Positions 53,201 to 64,000 of a stretch of 64,000 bases of DNA are shown piece after piece. Each line of letters opens with the position of its first letter. The first letter of the stretch is position 1. The notes beneath the pieces were generated by a model, which saw only the letters and a list, made by a program, of their open reading frames with translations, was not told the DNA's origin and ran no database searches. This DNA is from Trichoplax adhaerens. Lineage: Eukaryota; Placozoa; Uniplacotomia; Trichoplacea; Trichoplacidae. The stretch spans positions 10,621,064 through 10,685,063 of the forward strand of contig NW_002060943.1 in assembly GCF_000150275.1 (NCBI RefSeq), given 5' to 3'. The translations under genes and the position numbers were made by a program.

Positions 53201-55715
53201 TCGTGAAAATATTTAGTCTATCGATACCCATCTTCCACAAAGGATGGAAAATTTGCCCAAGACACTGTATTATCGATGCCTACTGCTAAAGTATCTGTGG
53301 TTGGACAAACATCCTTTACAGACTTTGGTCAGCCTATTATATGACAATTTTAAATGGATATTGTATTATAATCTGATAGAATTTTATTTAAAGTACTTGC
53401 ACGGTAAAAATTTTTAGATGGTGACGGCATTCAAGATCAAGTTTTACCTGTCTGTCTTGATAGCTACTGCAAATCTAGTCAAATATATATTTATAGCCTT
53501 AAAAAGGTTAATTCTCTTATTATGGAAATTTTAATCTTTACAAAGAATCATTTTTCCTCAATTAACATTTTACCCTCATCTGCTATAGTGGCATCTTGTA
53601 TTTGACAATTTTGTTATTAATGGGAAAAATTTTGGCTTTGTTTCGGATTCCTACTCCAACAATCCCAGCAAATCAGTGCCTATAACCCTTAGAATTGGTT
53701 AGTGAATATCGAACTTCTTAATATCTTTTATGGTATTTCTGATACTTCCTTCTGAAATGCAGGAGATTACAATCTAGATGGCTTTCCCGATGCAATCGCT
53801 GTTTTAGAAAATAAGGACAGGTCAGTTTTCTTGTTATAATTCAGTTTACCGTACATGAATGGCAACATCGTAATATAAGACTTTATGCAATCTATTAGCA
53901 ATATTGCCGATTAAATGAATTTTTACTTTATTTCTAATGTTATTGATATAATATTAGCGATTAGCTATAAACTATTTGTTTTCTTTATTCTATCATTTCT
54001 TAGCGGTACGAGGGATGTTTCTACATTCTTGTTCACAAATGTTCCTTGTTTTGACTCCAAAAAATGCCACAGCTATAGCAGAATATTTTCGGTCAATGTT
54101 AATTCTATGGTATCTAAAATTTTCGAAGTTCCCATAGTAAAGAATTTAAATTTCTTTGACTTAAACCATTGACTCAATTTTGCGATATTACCCGCTAGTT
54201 TACTGAAATAAACGACACGGCGGTAACTGCCACATTTTATGACCTTTATGGCGATGTGAGTCGAAATTTAACGTTGCTAAACTTAAATGATAGTTTTATA
54301 AACTACCACTTGTATGTTTTATTCTTACGTTTTGTAATTTCTTTAATTTATAGGGAATTTTGGATATTCTGGTCAATTCATTCTCAAAAGATACGAACAA
54401 ATTTTCGTTGCACGCGTTTAAGAATGATTTTGCGGGGGATGCTACGTTTTTGAAAGTCACTGGTGAATTTTCTTCTTTATTCTGTAACTTTTCATTAATT
54501 CGCACGATAGAATTTCTTAAGTTGTGAATGTCATTCTTTCTTTTCATATTAGTTATTGGAGGATATTGTCCATCTGCGAAAAATAGTAAGGTTAGTACGT
54601 TATAAATCGTACTTTTAATAATTATGTAGCCTCTTGATTGATCCCTGATCCAGTAAAACACAAATATTCTTTGTATCCATTGGGTACATTGGGTTATTAC
54701 CATTAGCTATGTGGAGTAAACTTGCCAAGTTGCACACTACAATATCAGACTGTCCAAGCTAGCGGAGAAATTATACGTGGCAGCGGTAATGAAATATCTT
54801 GTGAACTGTTATGCGTACAATCTTCCTTAGTAATGGAATTATTCTGAACCCTATCTTTGCTTCTTTGCTGCTTTAGTTACTCAATTAAGTCAAACAGCAT
54901 ATACCGCTTTACAGCTACCATTTATTGTCTTTGGTCTCGGGCAGACACCAAATTTTGTTGATTACTTGTCAGTGTCGCTACCTAGAAATTCAGCACAGGT
55001 AGGCTATAAATATGCATGCATTTTTTTTTTGTAGTTAGGTTTTAATTAATCTGCTTTAGCATTATGATACTGTCATCTATTCAGCAAATGTTGTTTTAGT
55101 CAACAGTATTGTACTCTTCATGTAATTAATTAGCTAATTTGCTCGCCTTCCTTTATGTTTTACTGTATCTGGTTAATATTCTGTTTAGAAAAGAGAACAT
55201 ACATGGTCTTCCATCATACCAAATTCTCAACTAATTGTCATTCCACAACCACCTGCTGTTCCTAAAAAGTAAGCAATTGATGTTACGTCGTCTATTAATA
55301 TTTGCAGTAGATTGGATTGCCTTATTAATCATCATTTACCAACTAGATGGCCCTATAAGCTTCTTCTAACTCCTAGTAAGCTTGTATTGTTGACTGCGTT
55401 GATCTTGATTGGTATTTGCTTTGTTATATCGGCTATAATTGGGATATTGCACTGGAAAGAAAAGGTAATTTTGTTTTCGTAATTTTATCAATGATTTAAA
55501 CTTTAAATTTTACTTAACAAAGTGAATTTATAATTTCGAAGACGTAGGAGTCATATAAGCTCATTGATCTAAATAATTATGCTTTACATTTCCTACACTC
55601 TTTTCGTTATATTACTACTCATGTGTAACTCCTTTACGGGCATTAATTCAAATAGAAAATGGATGAAAAGGAAAAAAGGGAAAATTCTCATCGCTTTCAC
55701 TTTGATGCAATGTAA
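50221..55715 (+). CDS. ITFG1: ITFG1 / LINKIN / T-cell immunomodulatory protein homologue
   Basis: Single-pass membrane protein with an extracellular FG-GAP (integrin alpha-like) beta-propeller, implicated in cell adhesion. Exons: 50221-50422, 51051-51123, 51697-51857, 52121-52172, 52654-52737, 52881-52996, 53089-53156, 53243-53327, 53418-53506, 53589-53697, 53763-53820, 54004-54109, 54199-54255, 54354-54462, 54553-54590, 54707-54785, 54877-54998, 55189-55268, 55347-55464, 55656-55715; 621 residues (human 612). Signal peptide over about the first 29 residues. FG-GAP calcium loops: DFNSDNSVDLF, GDYDADGNLDVL, DLNGDLIPDIF, DGDGIQDQVL, GDYNLDGFPDAI. Then GLGQTPNFVDYLSVSLP, IIPNSQLIVIP, one C-terminal membrane helix (LVLLTALILIGICFVISAII) and the family's conserved end HRFHFDAM. 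All 20 exons close in phase. It sits between the two LPCAT copies. Confidence 0.96.
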
Positions 55716-56622
55716 CCATAGAATTAGAAGATGAAATATATCTTAACTTACGGACTTGATGGATATTCTTAAAGTTGTACATAATTAACATTTAGAGACA
55801 AATAGCTGATATTTATGATTTTAGCAATTTGAAATTTTAATTTCAACAAAATTTATTTGATAGCCACAATTATTATCATTCAGTAAGAAATTTTTATTAT
55901 GATTGTGATATTTTATATTTGATTACACACATATACATCCTGACCGCCGCTTTTTACTATAACTGTATTTATATGTAATACAGTAGTATATAAATGTTCT
56001 TCAAAGATATTAATTCGAGTCAAAGTTTCACACATTGTGTCAGTTACTATTCTGTATATTATTGTACAGTTGTCAAGTCGACTTGTAAGATAGAAAAGTA
56101 ATAGAAAAGAAATGTTTGAAATTTATATAATAATCTTTACAAAACACGTATTTCCATTATAAATAAATGTATTGGATACAATCCTACCGTATGTGATTGC
56201 TTGACTGTCTCTTACCTCGCTGCAACTACTGGCGGTATTCTCAGCGAAACTGAAATTAAACACATTATCCTCGTAACTGTAACCAATTACTCTACACCAA
56301 GGGCAAAACTGCTTTCCTCTGTTCAGGAACACAGCTGTGTATCAACACTGACGTAGAGGTTTAGCTCTAAATGGGAAACTTTCGAGTCAACACAGTACTG
56401 TATACGTATGTCTCGCTGTCCTGAAGTTTATGGAATATAGGAAGAAATAGTAACGCAGGTAAACCTGACGATGGAAACAGCACCGTAGATATCGAGGAGA
56501 ATAAAATTAACACAGTATACTCTTAATTTAAATATCTACATAACAACTTTAGCGAAAAGCTGTATTTCAATTAAAATAAATAAATATAATATTATACCAC
56601 TCCGTACGGCTACCGTAAGCCC
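55716..56622. other. Intergenic, 3' flanks
   Basis: A+T-rich spacer between the ITFG1 stop and the minus-strand exon ending at 56623. A 69-codon minus-strand frame near 56123-56332 has no supporting context and is not called. Confidence 0.4.
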
Positions 56623-56843
56623 TCAAGGATGTACTGCCGCTGCGTGCTGTTCTTCAGTAAATTCGTTAGTAAATTCACATCGCTGTATTGTAGGTTCTGT
56701 AACTTTTACATAGTTCATACACACAGTACAATGTAGATGGTCCTTATCGACATTAATACTGCGAAAGAACTTTAATAAAAAAATCGTAACCTCTAAACTG
56801 CTAAACTCTGCACCGTCACCTATTGCTGCTATGTTATTTGTGC
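56623..56843 (-). CDS. Probable terminal exon of an unrecognised minus-strand gene
   Basis: After an acceptor-like AG (56845-56844 on the minus strand) a frame stays open for 72 codons to TGA at 56625-56623. The translation is not A+T-biased like random sequence here: it contains IGDGAEFSSLEV, FFRSINVDKDHLHCTVCMNY, TEPTIQRCEFTNEFTEEQ and a C-x2-C pair. An internal acceptor (TCGCAG at 56764-56759) could give a shorter exon from 56758. No ATG opens the frame, so an upstream exon is needed; 56931-56966 could supply one in phase but is weak. The family is not recognised and chance is not excluded. Confidence 0.4.
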
Positions 56844-57858
56844 CTGCTCAGTGCTTTTTATTGCTTCAATTTGGTGCAATCTAGTACTATATAGAGAAAT
56901 TTCTAATTTCTACATTGAGTAGTAACACACGGGTTTGTGCAAAAAGCCCAACTCCCCACGGGGTGCTTTAGACGTTAGACTGGTTAGTATTAAATTCCTA
57001 TAGCCGGCCAGTCGGTATAATAGGAATAATTAATAGACTTTTATTCTAACGATAATCAACTCTGTTCTATGTTAATAAAATCATTACCGCATCTAATCGG
57101 ATCGTTTACTTAATTGATGTAAAATTCGATCAATACTGGATCAAATCGACTGATAGGTTATTAGAATGGTAAAAGCAATGCTGATGGTAGATTTGTAAGG
57201 AAGATTTCAATGAACAAATTCGATAGTCTTTCAGCAATAATCACCGTTTGAAGTGTTGATCTATTGTAATGGCCTCAGCTAATTATAGTGATACAGAAAG
57301 TGGTTAATAGTAATAGCAGGAGACTATTACTCGGCCATCATATCTATCTATCAAAACATTTAAGGTAGTACAGTTTAATTTCTACGAGTTAACTGTATAA
57401 ATAGAGGTAAAAAAGGCCAACAGTACAATGCAGTAGCATAGTATACACGTTGATCATAAAGTTGCCTGTAGGATAAAAGGTAGACTAGTGCTAATATTTG
57501 AAGAGTGTTTCTACTTACTGTAATATTTAAGTTGCGAAGTAATTTTACTGCGTCAATGAAGGTACAATATCAACATTTCACATTATCTCCATGTGTCACA
57601 ACCTCGGTCTTGACATGCGTATTCCATAAATATCTGATTGAGCGACTACAGTCTCATAAGAGCTTGCATGTTGCGTGTGTAGGGTATTTTCTAAAATGAA
57701 GCCATAACATATTAATTATCTACTGTCATTATCTAAAAGTTATCAGTAGAGGTAGAATAGCTACGAATTGAATATTAGACTGAGATCCAATTGGAAGGAT
57801 AGGCTGAAATAATTGTACTTCTAACTAGATTACTATATAGATCATTTCAAATCGAATC
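56844..57858. other. Non-coding, upstream of LPCAT copy B
   Basis: Apart from the dispersed repeat at 57574-57620 and a short perfect palindrome CCCCACGGGG-like patch near 56953-56962, I see nothing assignable. Upstream exons of the minus-strand gene may lie here. Confidence 0.35.
57574..57620. repeat. Dispersed repeat, copy 2 (opposite orientation)
   Basis: Reverse complement of the element at 46621-46665. It shares GACCGAGGTTGTGACACA and GGAGATAAT with short flanks, and lies upstream of LPCAT copy B. Confidence 0.75.
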
Positions 57859-60800
57859 ATGGGCCCCCCAAAAAGCCTATCTCGACCAATAGTCCGTAAT
57901 CCATTCAATTACGGTGGATTCAAGAATTTGACTCTGGCACAGAAAATAGAGGTACTATGAAAAAATTGAATTGACTTCAATAGCATACTCGTGTAGTTTA
58001 ATTGAATAGCCTCGGCGAAATTTTTCGCTGAGTTAAAAGAGTACTGTATCCATGGAGTACCTATTACTGCAATTGTAACATTGCATCTGTAACACTTTAA
58101 TTCTATGAATCAAATCGTTAGTGTCATGCCTTAAATTGTTCATAATTCCTAGATATCAATCATATTACGAAATTTTTGTTTTCTTGCTCTCAATTGCCTC
58201 AACCAAAATTGTACGACAGATACATCAATTAATTACCCAATAGCTTTGTCTTCATCTTACGTGTCCGTGAATTTATTAGTGTATATCTCGGAGTTTGTGT
58301 TGGAAAGGCAACGAGTTAATTTTTCTTACTAACTGCTTTCGCATTTGTGGACAAACTCTTTTTGCCTTAGCATCTACAAGATAATATTTTACATTTTTAA
58401 ATCAAAAGAAGTTATCAACAATTAAAACGAAAAATTTTAAATTTAGGCAAAATATCCTGACAATTATTCAGCTAGTACAGATTGAATGAAATGACGTAAC
58501 CTAGAACGGATGATAGAATCTACTTTATTTCTGATGTGTATATCGCAGTAGTTCTTCTAGAGTTAGGGCATATTTACAGTATATGTCAGTGTAATGTAAC
58601 TTAGTATTGTAATTGTAGACTGTTAGCCATGTTTAAAATAGAATCGTAAATCATGTATTAGGATATGGTTAATTCATTGTACTTTGGCTGGTGTGAATAA
58701 TGTCTACGTAAATACTGTAGTCGTATCCCTATCGGATTAATGATGGTCCGCAGTAAAATAGTGCTACTAAGAATAATTTAACTACGTGTAAAATAAGGTA
58801 AAAGGTTGCCGTGCGGATTGTAGCTGCGAATGTTACGAAAAGTATAAAAGCATGCAACTTTAGATTATTCTGTTAGTTCGTTCTAGAAGTCTTTAGTAGT
58901 AGTATTTGGCTAGAGTAGAGCTATGTGGAGTTAATCTTTGTATAAGATTCAATAAAGCCCTTATTTTTCTAAAATTTGGAATTTCGTGATCGGTATTTAT
59001 CACAGTCAGCATAGAGGATGTAAATGAAAATCTTTATAAAATCGTGTTTATAATATCGAGATGATATCCGTTGATGCTGTCCACTACTGTTAATTCATTA
59101 ATTTATTCATTCATACATTTAAGTAGTCTTTCGTAGTCCTGCCTGCTGGCGCTGGGTAATAATAGACCACTATTTCAGCTTGACTTATATACTGGTTGAA
59201 CTGACGGTACACTTACTAGTGACTGATGGTTTGTATTAGAAATATCAAAGAAAGAAATAACTTAATGATGCAGTAAAAATTAGACCTGCTCAAGGTTGTA
59301 GTGTATTTGTGAAACTTTAGCTAAATTTAAAGTAAATGCTTTAAAAATTAAAGACTTAATTTAGCACTACACTATATGATGAATGCACAGCATACGTACT
59401 GTATCATCTGCATTCTCTCTATATTGTCTTCTATAACTCTTAAATTCTGTAACGTTTATATGCTTTATGGAATAATATAGGCTTATATAACACATTACAT
59501 CAATCGTGAGAATTCATTCGTTGCAAGTATTGTAGTGCAGTAACATAATTTTTCTTAACCAACTGAATTATCATTATGTCCTTAGTTTATTTTGACAGGA
59601 ATTTTTCTAGGCCCTATACGCTTGATTTTGATATTGATAATCCTCTGCTTCGCCGGAATAATGAGTTCTATAGTACTCTATAACAGAGGCAAAAATACGG
59701 AGAAAGCACCACTAATAGGATGGAGACGGTAATTTCTAATCTAATAAAATTGAGTAATACTGTTTATGCTTCCAATAAATTATAAGCCTGCATTTTCATA
59801 TTGTAAGGCTTATAAAAATGGTCTAAGCTTTGAATTCCTAGTCAATATGTCTCACTGCAATATAAAACTTCAGTAGCTAACTACATATGATTGAATCATA
59901 TAGAATAAAATACTGTACATTGTACAATGCAGACTGCAATAATACCTTAAACAAGATTTCCAGACAGTGCTGGAGGTAGCATCGGTTGGAAACACTAAAT
60001 TAGAATGATCGAGCAATCTCAACTCGACATTTTAGTACTTTACGGGATGCCGCATCTCCTTCATATAAAATTATCCCATTGCATTATCAATGGTAACTTA
60101 GAATTATTTATATGAAAATGTTGTATAGCCTATTATAAATTATGAAATGACTAGCCGAACCACATACTGTATTGCAAATTTAGTAGATAACATTCTCGAT
60201 CAATATTTTGATTTTTTCAATTGCCACATACTGTACTACCGTACAAGCCAGACCAAAGTTATCTAATTTTCTTCCAATCGATAGCAATTTCATGCCATTA
60301 TACGGATTTGTCAAGATATTTGCTGAATTTCATAACTAAATTTTTGTATCACTTCCTAAAAATTCCTCAATCTAGGACATTTAAAGATTTTTTTTACTGC
60401 CAAGTTGCGAGATCGATTCTCTTCGTAATAGGATTTTATAAGATAAAAGTTAATGGAAAGCTAGCTGATCGGCAACAAGCACCTATTATCGTTATTGCTC
60501 CTCATTCTTCATTTCAGGACATGTTGTTTATGGATTCACTACGTCCACTGTCGGGATTATCACGAGTCGAAAATAAGAGTGCACCCATACTAGGGCGTGA
60601 GTAATCCATATAAGAAATCGGCAGTTGTTACTCGATTTAAAATAGCTCATTTAACGTGAATATAATATGAATTAGCTAATAAGTATCTTTTAATTCAGAT
60701 TACTGCTAGTATATCGATATATAATATATATTAAGCTTGAAAAACAACAGAAATTATGTTTTCCACTCTACGTTTGTGTTACAACCAAGTTTATTCATTT

Positions 60801-63485
60801 ATAATATCTGTTTTACCTCTTACACATTAAGCTACTCTTATTATGATGGAAACAATTTTTGTATCACGAATGAACCCTAAATCACATCAACAGACCATCG
60901 ACGAAATTCTTAAACGTAGCACAGATACTGAATATGATTGGCCTCAAATGATGATTTTTCCAGAAGGTAATCCAGACACCAAAGTAGCAAACTTTGTAGT
61001 GCAGTTATTTGAAATAAACTTATAAAGCAAAACAGTCAATACCAAATTAAATTTAGATAATTTATTATACAACAACGGCCAAATATAGCGAATATAAAAG
61101 CAAAGTTGAAAAGATGCCTGTATTTTCCGAATAGATTTTAGAACTATTATTTTCGTAGTATAACTTTGTAAAACAAATAAAATTTAATCAATTTTCTATT
61201 TGAAATTACCTCTTACCTTACTCGTATTACAGGTACAGGTACAAATCGAAAAAGTTTAGTGCATTTCAAGGCAGGTAAGTGGGTTAAGTTAGCAATATCT
61301 GAAAGACAATCGAAACCACTGTATACGGAAGATTATGCTTGATATGCTTATTATTCTAAGAAACTAGCAACTACGAGATATCAAAATTACACTGGCTTAT
61401 CATAGCCAATAAATTCGGAAATTTCTATTCATTTTTAGGTGCTTTTATTCCTGGTGTTCCAATTCAACTAGTAGCTGTTCGATTTTTGAATAAAGTGGTA
61501 AAATATGCTGCAATACTTTCAGCAAATGTTCGACTATCCTTCTGCCACTAGTTACGTTGAATAAATTCATTTATGCCCATAATCCTTTCAGGATACTTAT
61601 TCTTGGGTAGCTGATGGACCTGGACCGTAAGCACAATCTTAGCTAGAAATTATATCGCATCCATTAGCTCTGCTTATCATTATTAACTTTGATGTAACGT
61701 AATTTTATTTTAGACTGATGTTGTTAATCCATTGTGTCTGTCAATTTCGACATGAAGCAATCGTTGATGTGAGTTTTTTTGATATATTTGTCAATATTTG
61801 ATTTACTTACATCACTTTTATATATATATATATTCATCGTTCTCAATTTTTTGTAGATTTTGCCGGTTTATCATCCTACCGAAGAAGTAAGAATGTATTA
61901 GTAGCACTTAATGTCTCGACAGTTTATTAATAACCGTTCTTAAGAACTCATAAGAGTATGTAACCTGTACTGTTATCTTCGATAATAATAATAATATAAG
62001 CATTAACAGTTTGTAATCTAACGTAATAATTGATTTTTATTAATAAAAGAATAATCTGATCGAAATAGGAAAAGAAGAATCCACGAATTTATGCCGATAA
62101 TGTTAGAAAATTATTTTCAGAGTAAGTTTCCAGTACTTGCATACATTTTAGATTGTGTATTAAATCTATAGGTTTTAAGCGTCATGATTTGTATTGAGGA
62201 TCATTTGGCAGAGCTGTATTATGAATATGTTCTGTATTAGTTTTCTTTCGATGCCTACCACTGAACATACCTATGAAGACTGTTGCTTAATGGTAGAAGC
62301 TAGTAAAACTAATTTACCGTTAGAATGCGGTATAATCGAATACAGGAAAATTAATGTAGAACTTGGGTAATATTTGAAAAAATAACTTTATCACGATTAA
62401 TTATATTATCCTTAACTTTATTGAAACTTGAATTAGCAGTTAAGCGTTACATTATCGAATTCGATGTTTATACTATTTTTATAATTTCTTAATGTGGATA
62501 GACTAAATTATCCTATCATCAAGAATCACCTGAAAATATTTTCGGTGATTAATACATGTAAGAGTGGCAAGGTTACTATTCAAGATCTTGCCTCATTCTT
62601 AAACGTTAACACCAGCGATCTAGAAGGAGTATTTGCTTTACTGGACATGGTAAGTAAACTTTCTGTCTGCTTTAGTCTTTATTTTTCATGTAATAGGCCT
62701 TTCTTTACCTGAATTATATCGTGTTAATTAAATCAGTGAATAGTAGCTAGAAAATTAATTGGATTAAGTTCCTATTAAGTAATAGCCGATTAATTTATTT
62801 CATAATGACCATGGCAATCTTGACTTCAGCTATGCACTTTCGTTTTATCATTTTATTATCACTGTATTTTCCTTTTAATCAAATTATCATAAAGCAAATC
62901 AATAGAGAGGCTAGATAACATTCATCGAATCACGTTCTCCATTGGTTTATTGACTTAATGCAGGATGAGGATGGCTATCTTGACTTTAGAGAGTATTTAA
63001 TTGGTATTACAATTTTAAAGGATTCCGATCAATTAAAGAATATCGTTACTCATATGGGACAGGTAAATTAACTTGGCTAAATACTCCGCTATGTCTAATT
63101 TCTATTTAATATACATGACTTATAAAAAATGATATACATGTAATGAAATAATTTTAATACATCAAGACTATGCTTGTCCAGCGTTATGACTCAAATCTTA
63201 GCGAAGAAGATTTTCGTTCAGTTATATTACGACTTTATCCTCAACTATCTAACGAACCTATAAAAGCATTTTATATGTACCTACGTCAGAAATACGAATT
63301 TGTCAGTATAGGTAAGTAGTCAACTAAAATTTTCATCAATAAGTACGTACGATCTAATGTTATTGCTTTAACAGATTAATTTACGATATTCAATGTGTTT
63401 ATAAACAGAAACGGTAAAGAATTTTTTACTATCCGACCATGGCTATAATACACTTTTAAAAATTTGCAATAATTCTAGAGGCTAA
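57859..63485 (+). CDS. Lysophosphatidylcholine acyltransferase-like, copy B
   Basis: Paralogue of copy A with the same 15-exon structure: 57859-57951, 59586-59728, 60376-60596, 60832-60966, 61233-61274, 61439-61497, 61592-61626, 61714-61768, 61857-61886, 62069-62121, 62241-62366, 62502-62649, 62964-63062, 63167-63311, 63409-63485; 486 residues. Ten exon lengths are identical to copy A. Membrane segment at about 33-60. HX4D HSSFQD at about 122-127 and PEGT at about 196-199 are intact, so acyltransferase activity is expected. EF-hand 1 has lost its ligands (NTCKSGKVTIQD), EF-hand 2 DMDEDGYLDFRE is intact, and the rest is degenerate. The C-terminus is about 35 residues shorter. This suggests relaxed or altered calcium control. 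Substrate preference cannot be read from sequence. Confidence 0.93.
58600..58760. repeat. Dispersed repeat, copy in LPCAT B intron 1
   Basis: It resembles 63690-64000 in two blocks: GTAGACTGTTAGCCATGTTTA at 58615-58635 and the stretch from GGATATGGTTAATTCATTGT to AAATACTG at 58661-58717. The order and orientation are the same in both copies. Confidence 0.7.
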
Positions 63486-64000
63486 GCAGTCGCAGCTATT
63501 TGCCATTAATACACATATACATATCTGACAGGTCTATCAAATGGTAATACTATCTGTTAAATGAGCACATTATCGTAAGCCGTCAGCAAAGCGACGGGAG
63601 TTTGCACTAGTAATCTATTAACTGTAAGTAAGTTACATACTTCAAGGATTACTAAACAAAAATATTTCTTGCCTAGTATAGAAACTTACTGTTAGTATTG
63701 GATTGTAGACTATTAGCCATGTTTAGTATGATTTACGTTATAATAGCTTTCTATATTTCTCATAAGCCTTATTTAGTAGCTCATAGCCATAGACTGTAAT
63801 TGAAGATTCTATGTCAAAATACAGATGACTACATATAGTATGGTGTTGAATCACTATTGATACTAGAGGTAAAGATAGATATGTAATTCATATATTACGA
63901 TATGTTTAGTTCATTGTTCTTTGGCTAATAGAAATAACGTCTATATAAATACTGAAACAGTTACCATATTAGACTATAGATTGTCCGCTATAAATGTCGT
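63486..64000. other. 3' flank of LPCAT copy B
   Basis: Non-coding; apart from the dispersed repeat from 63690 nothing is recognised. Confidence 0.5.
63690..64000. repeat. Dispersed repeat, copy downstream of LPCAT B, with insertion
   Basis: Carries the two blocks of 58600-58760 (TTGTAGACTATTAGCCATG near 63705-63723 and ATATGTTTAGTTCATTGT from 63899), separated by about 145 nt of extra sequence. It runs to the window edge. Confidence 0.7.

Noticed and set aside
54296-54703. Minus-strand open frame of 135 codons
   Set aside because: It overlaps three well-supported ITFG1 exons on the plus strand and has no splice or family support.

Overview
The window looks like nuclear DNA of an early-branching animal, most plausibly a placozoan (Trichoplax or Hoilungia type). 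It is strongly A+T rich. Genes are split by many short GT-AG introns, and the gene set is animal in character: an ITFG1/LINKIN receptor-like protein, EF-hand LPCAT acyltransferases, ANKUB1-like ubiquitin-like/ankyrin proteins, COP9 signalosome subunit 4 and complex I subunit NDUFS3. The placozoan assignment is inference. All gene models below were assembled by hand from splice sites, reading phase and remembered family sequences; none was tested by alignment or RNA.

Layout. 1-15.5 kb (+): the 3' part of a very long coiled-coil gene, with about 60 exons and 1,620 codons in the window; the first 48 exons start and end in phase 0, and 32 of them are exactly 84 nt. 16.8-19.0 kb (-): NDUFS3 in five exons. 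19.1-19.7 kb: a palindromic CTGTAC/GTACAG repeat array in the divergent promoter shared with COPS4. 19.9-23.0 kb (+): COPS4 in ten exons. 23.0-30.8 kb: sparse, with two small tentative genes and one convincing secreted-protein gene (27.6-28.7 kb). 30.8-40.5 kb (+): two tandem ANKUB1-like paralogues with a C-terminal [FY]xxW[LF] coiled-coil tail. 42.4-48.7 kb (+): LPCAT copy A in 15 exons. 50.2-55.7 kb (+): ITFG1 in 20 exons. 56.6-56.8 kb (-): a probable terminal exon of an unrecognised gene. 57.9-63.5 kb (+): LPCAT copy B in 15 exons at the same intron positions as copy A. The intergenic parts hold short tandem, inverted and dispersed repeats.

The genes do not form an operon or pathway. The clear relationships are the divergent NDUFS3/COPS4 housekeeping pair, the ANKUB1-like tandem duplication, and the LPCAT duplication with ITFG1 between the copies. 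No CRISPR array, rRNA, convincing tRNA or intact transposon was seen. The most unusual feature is the coiled-coil gene, whose exon lengths are quantised in heptads.
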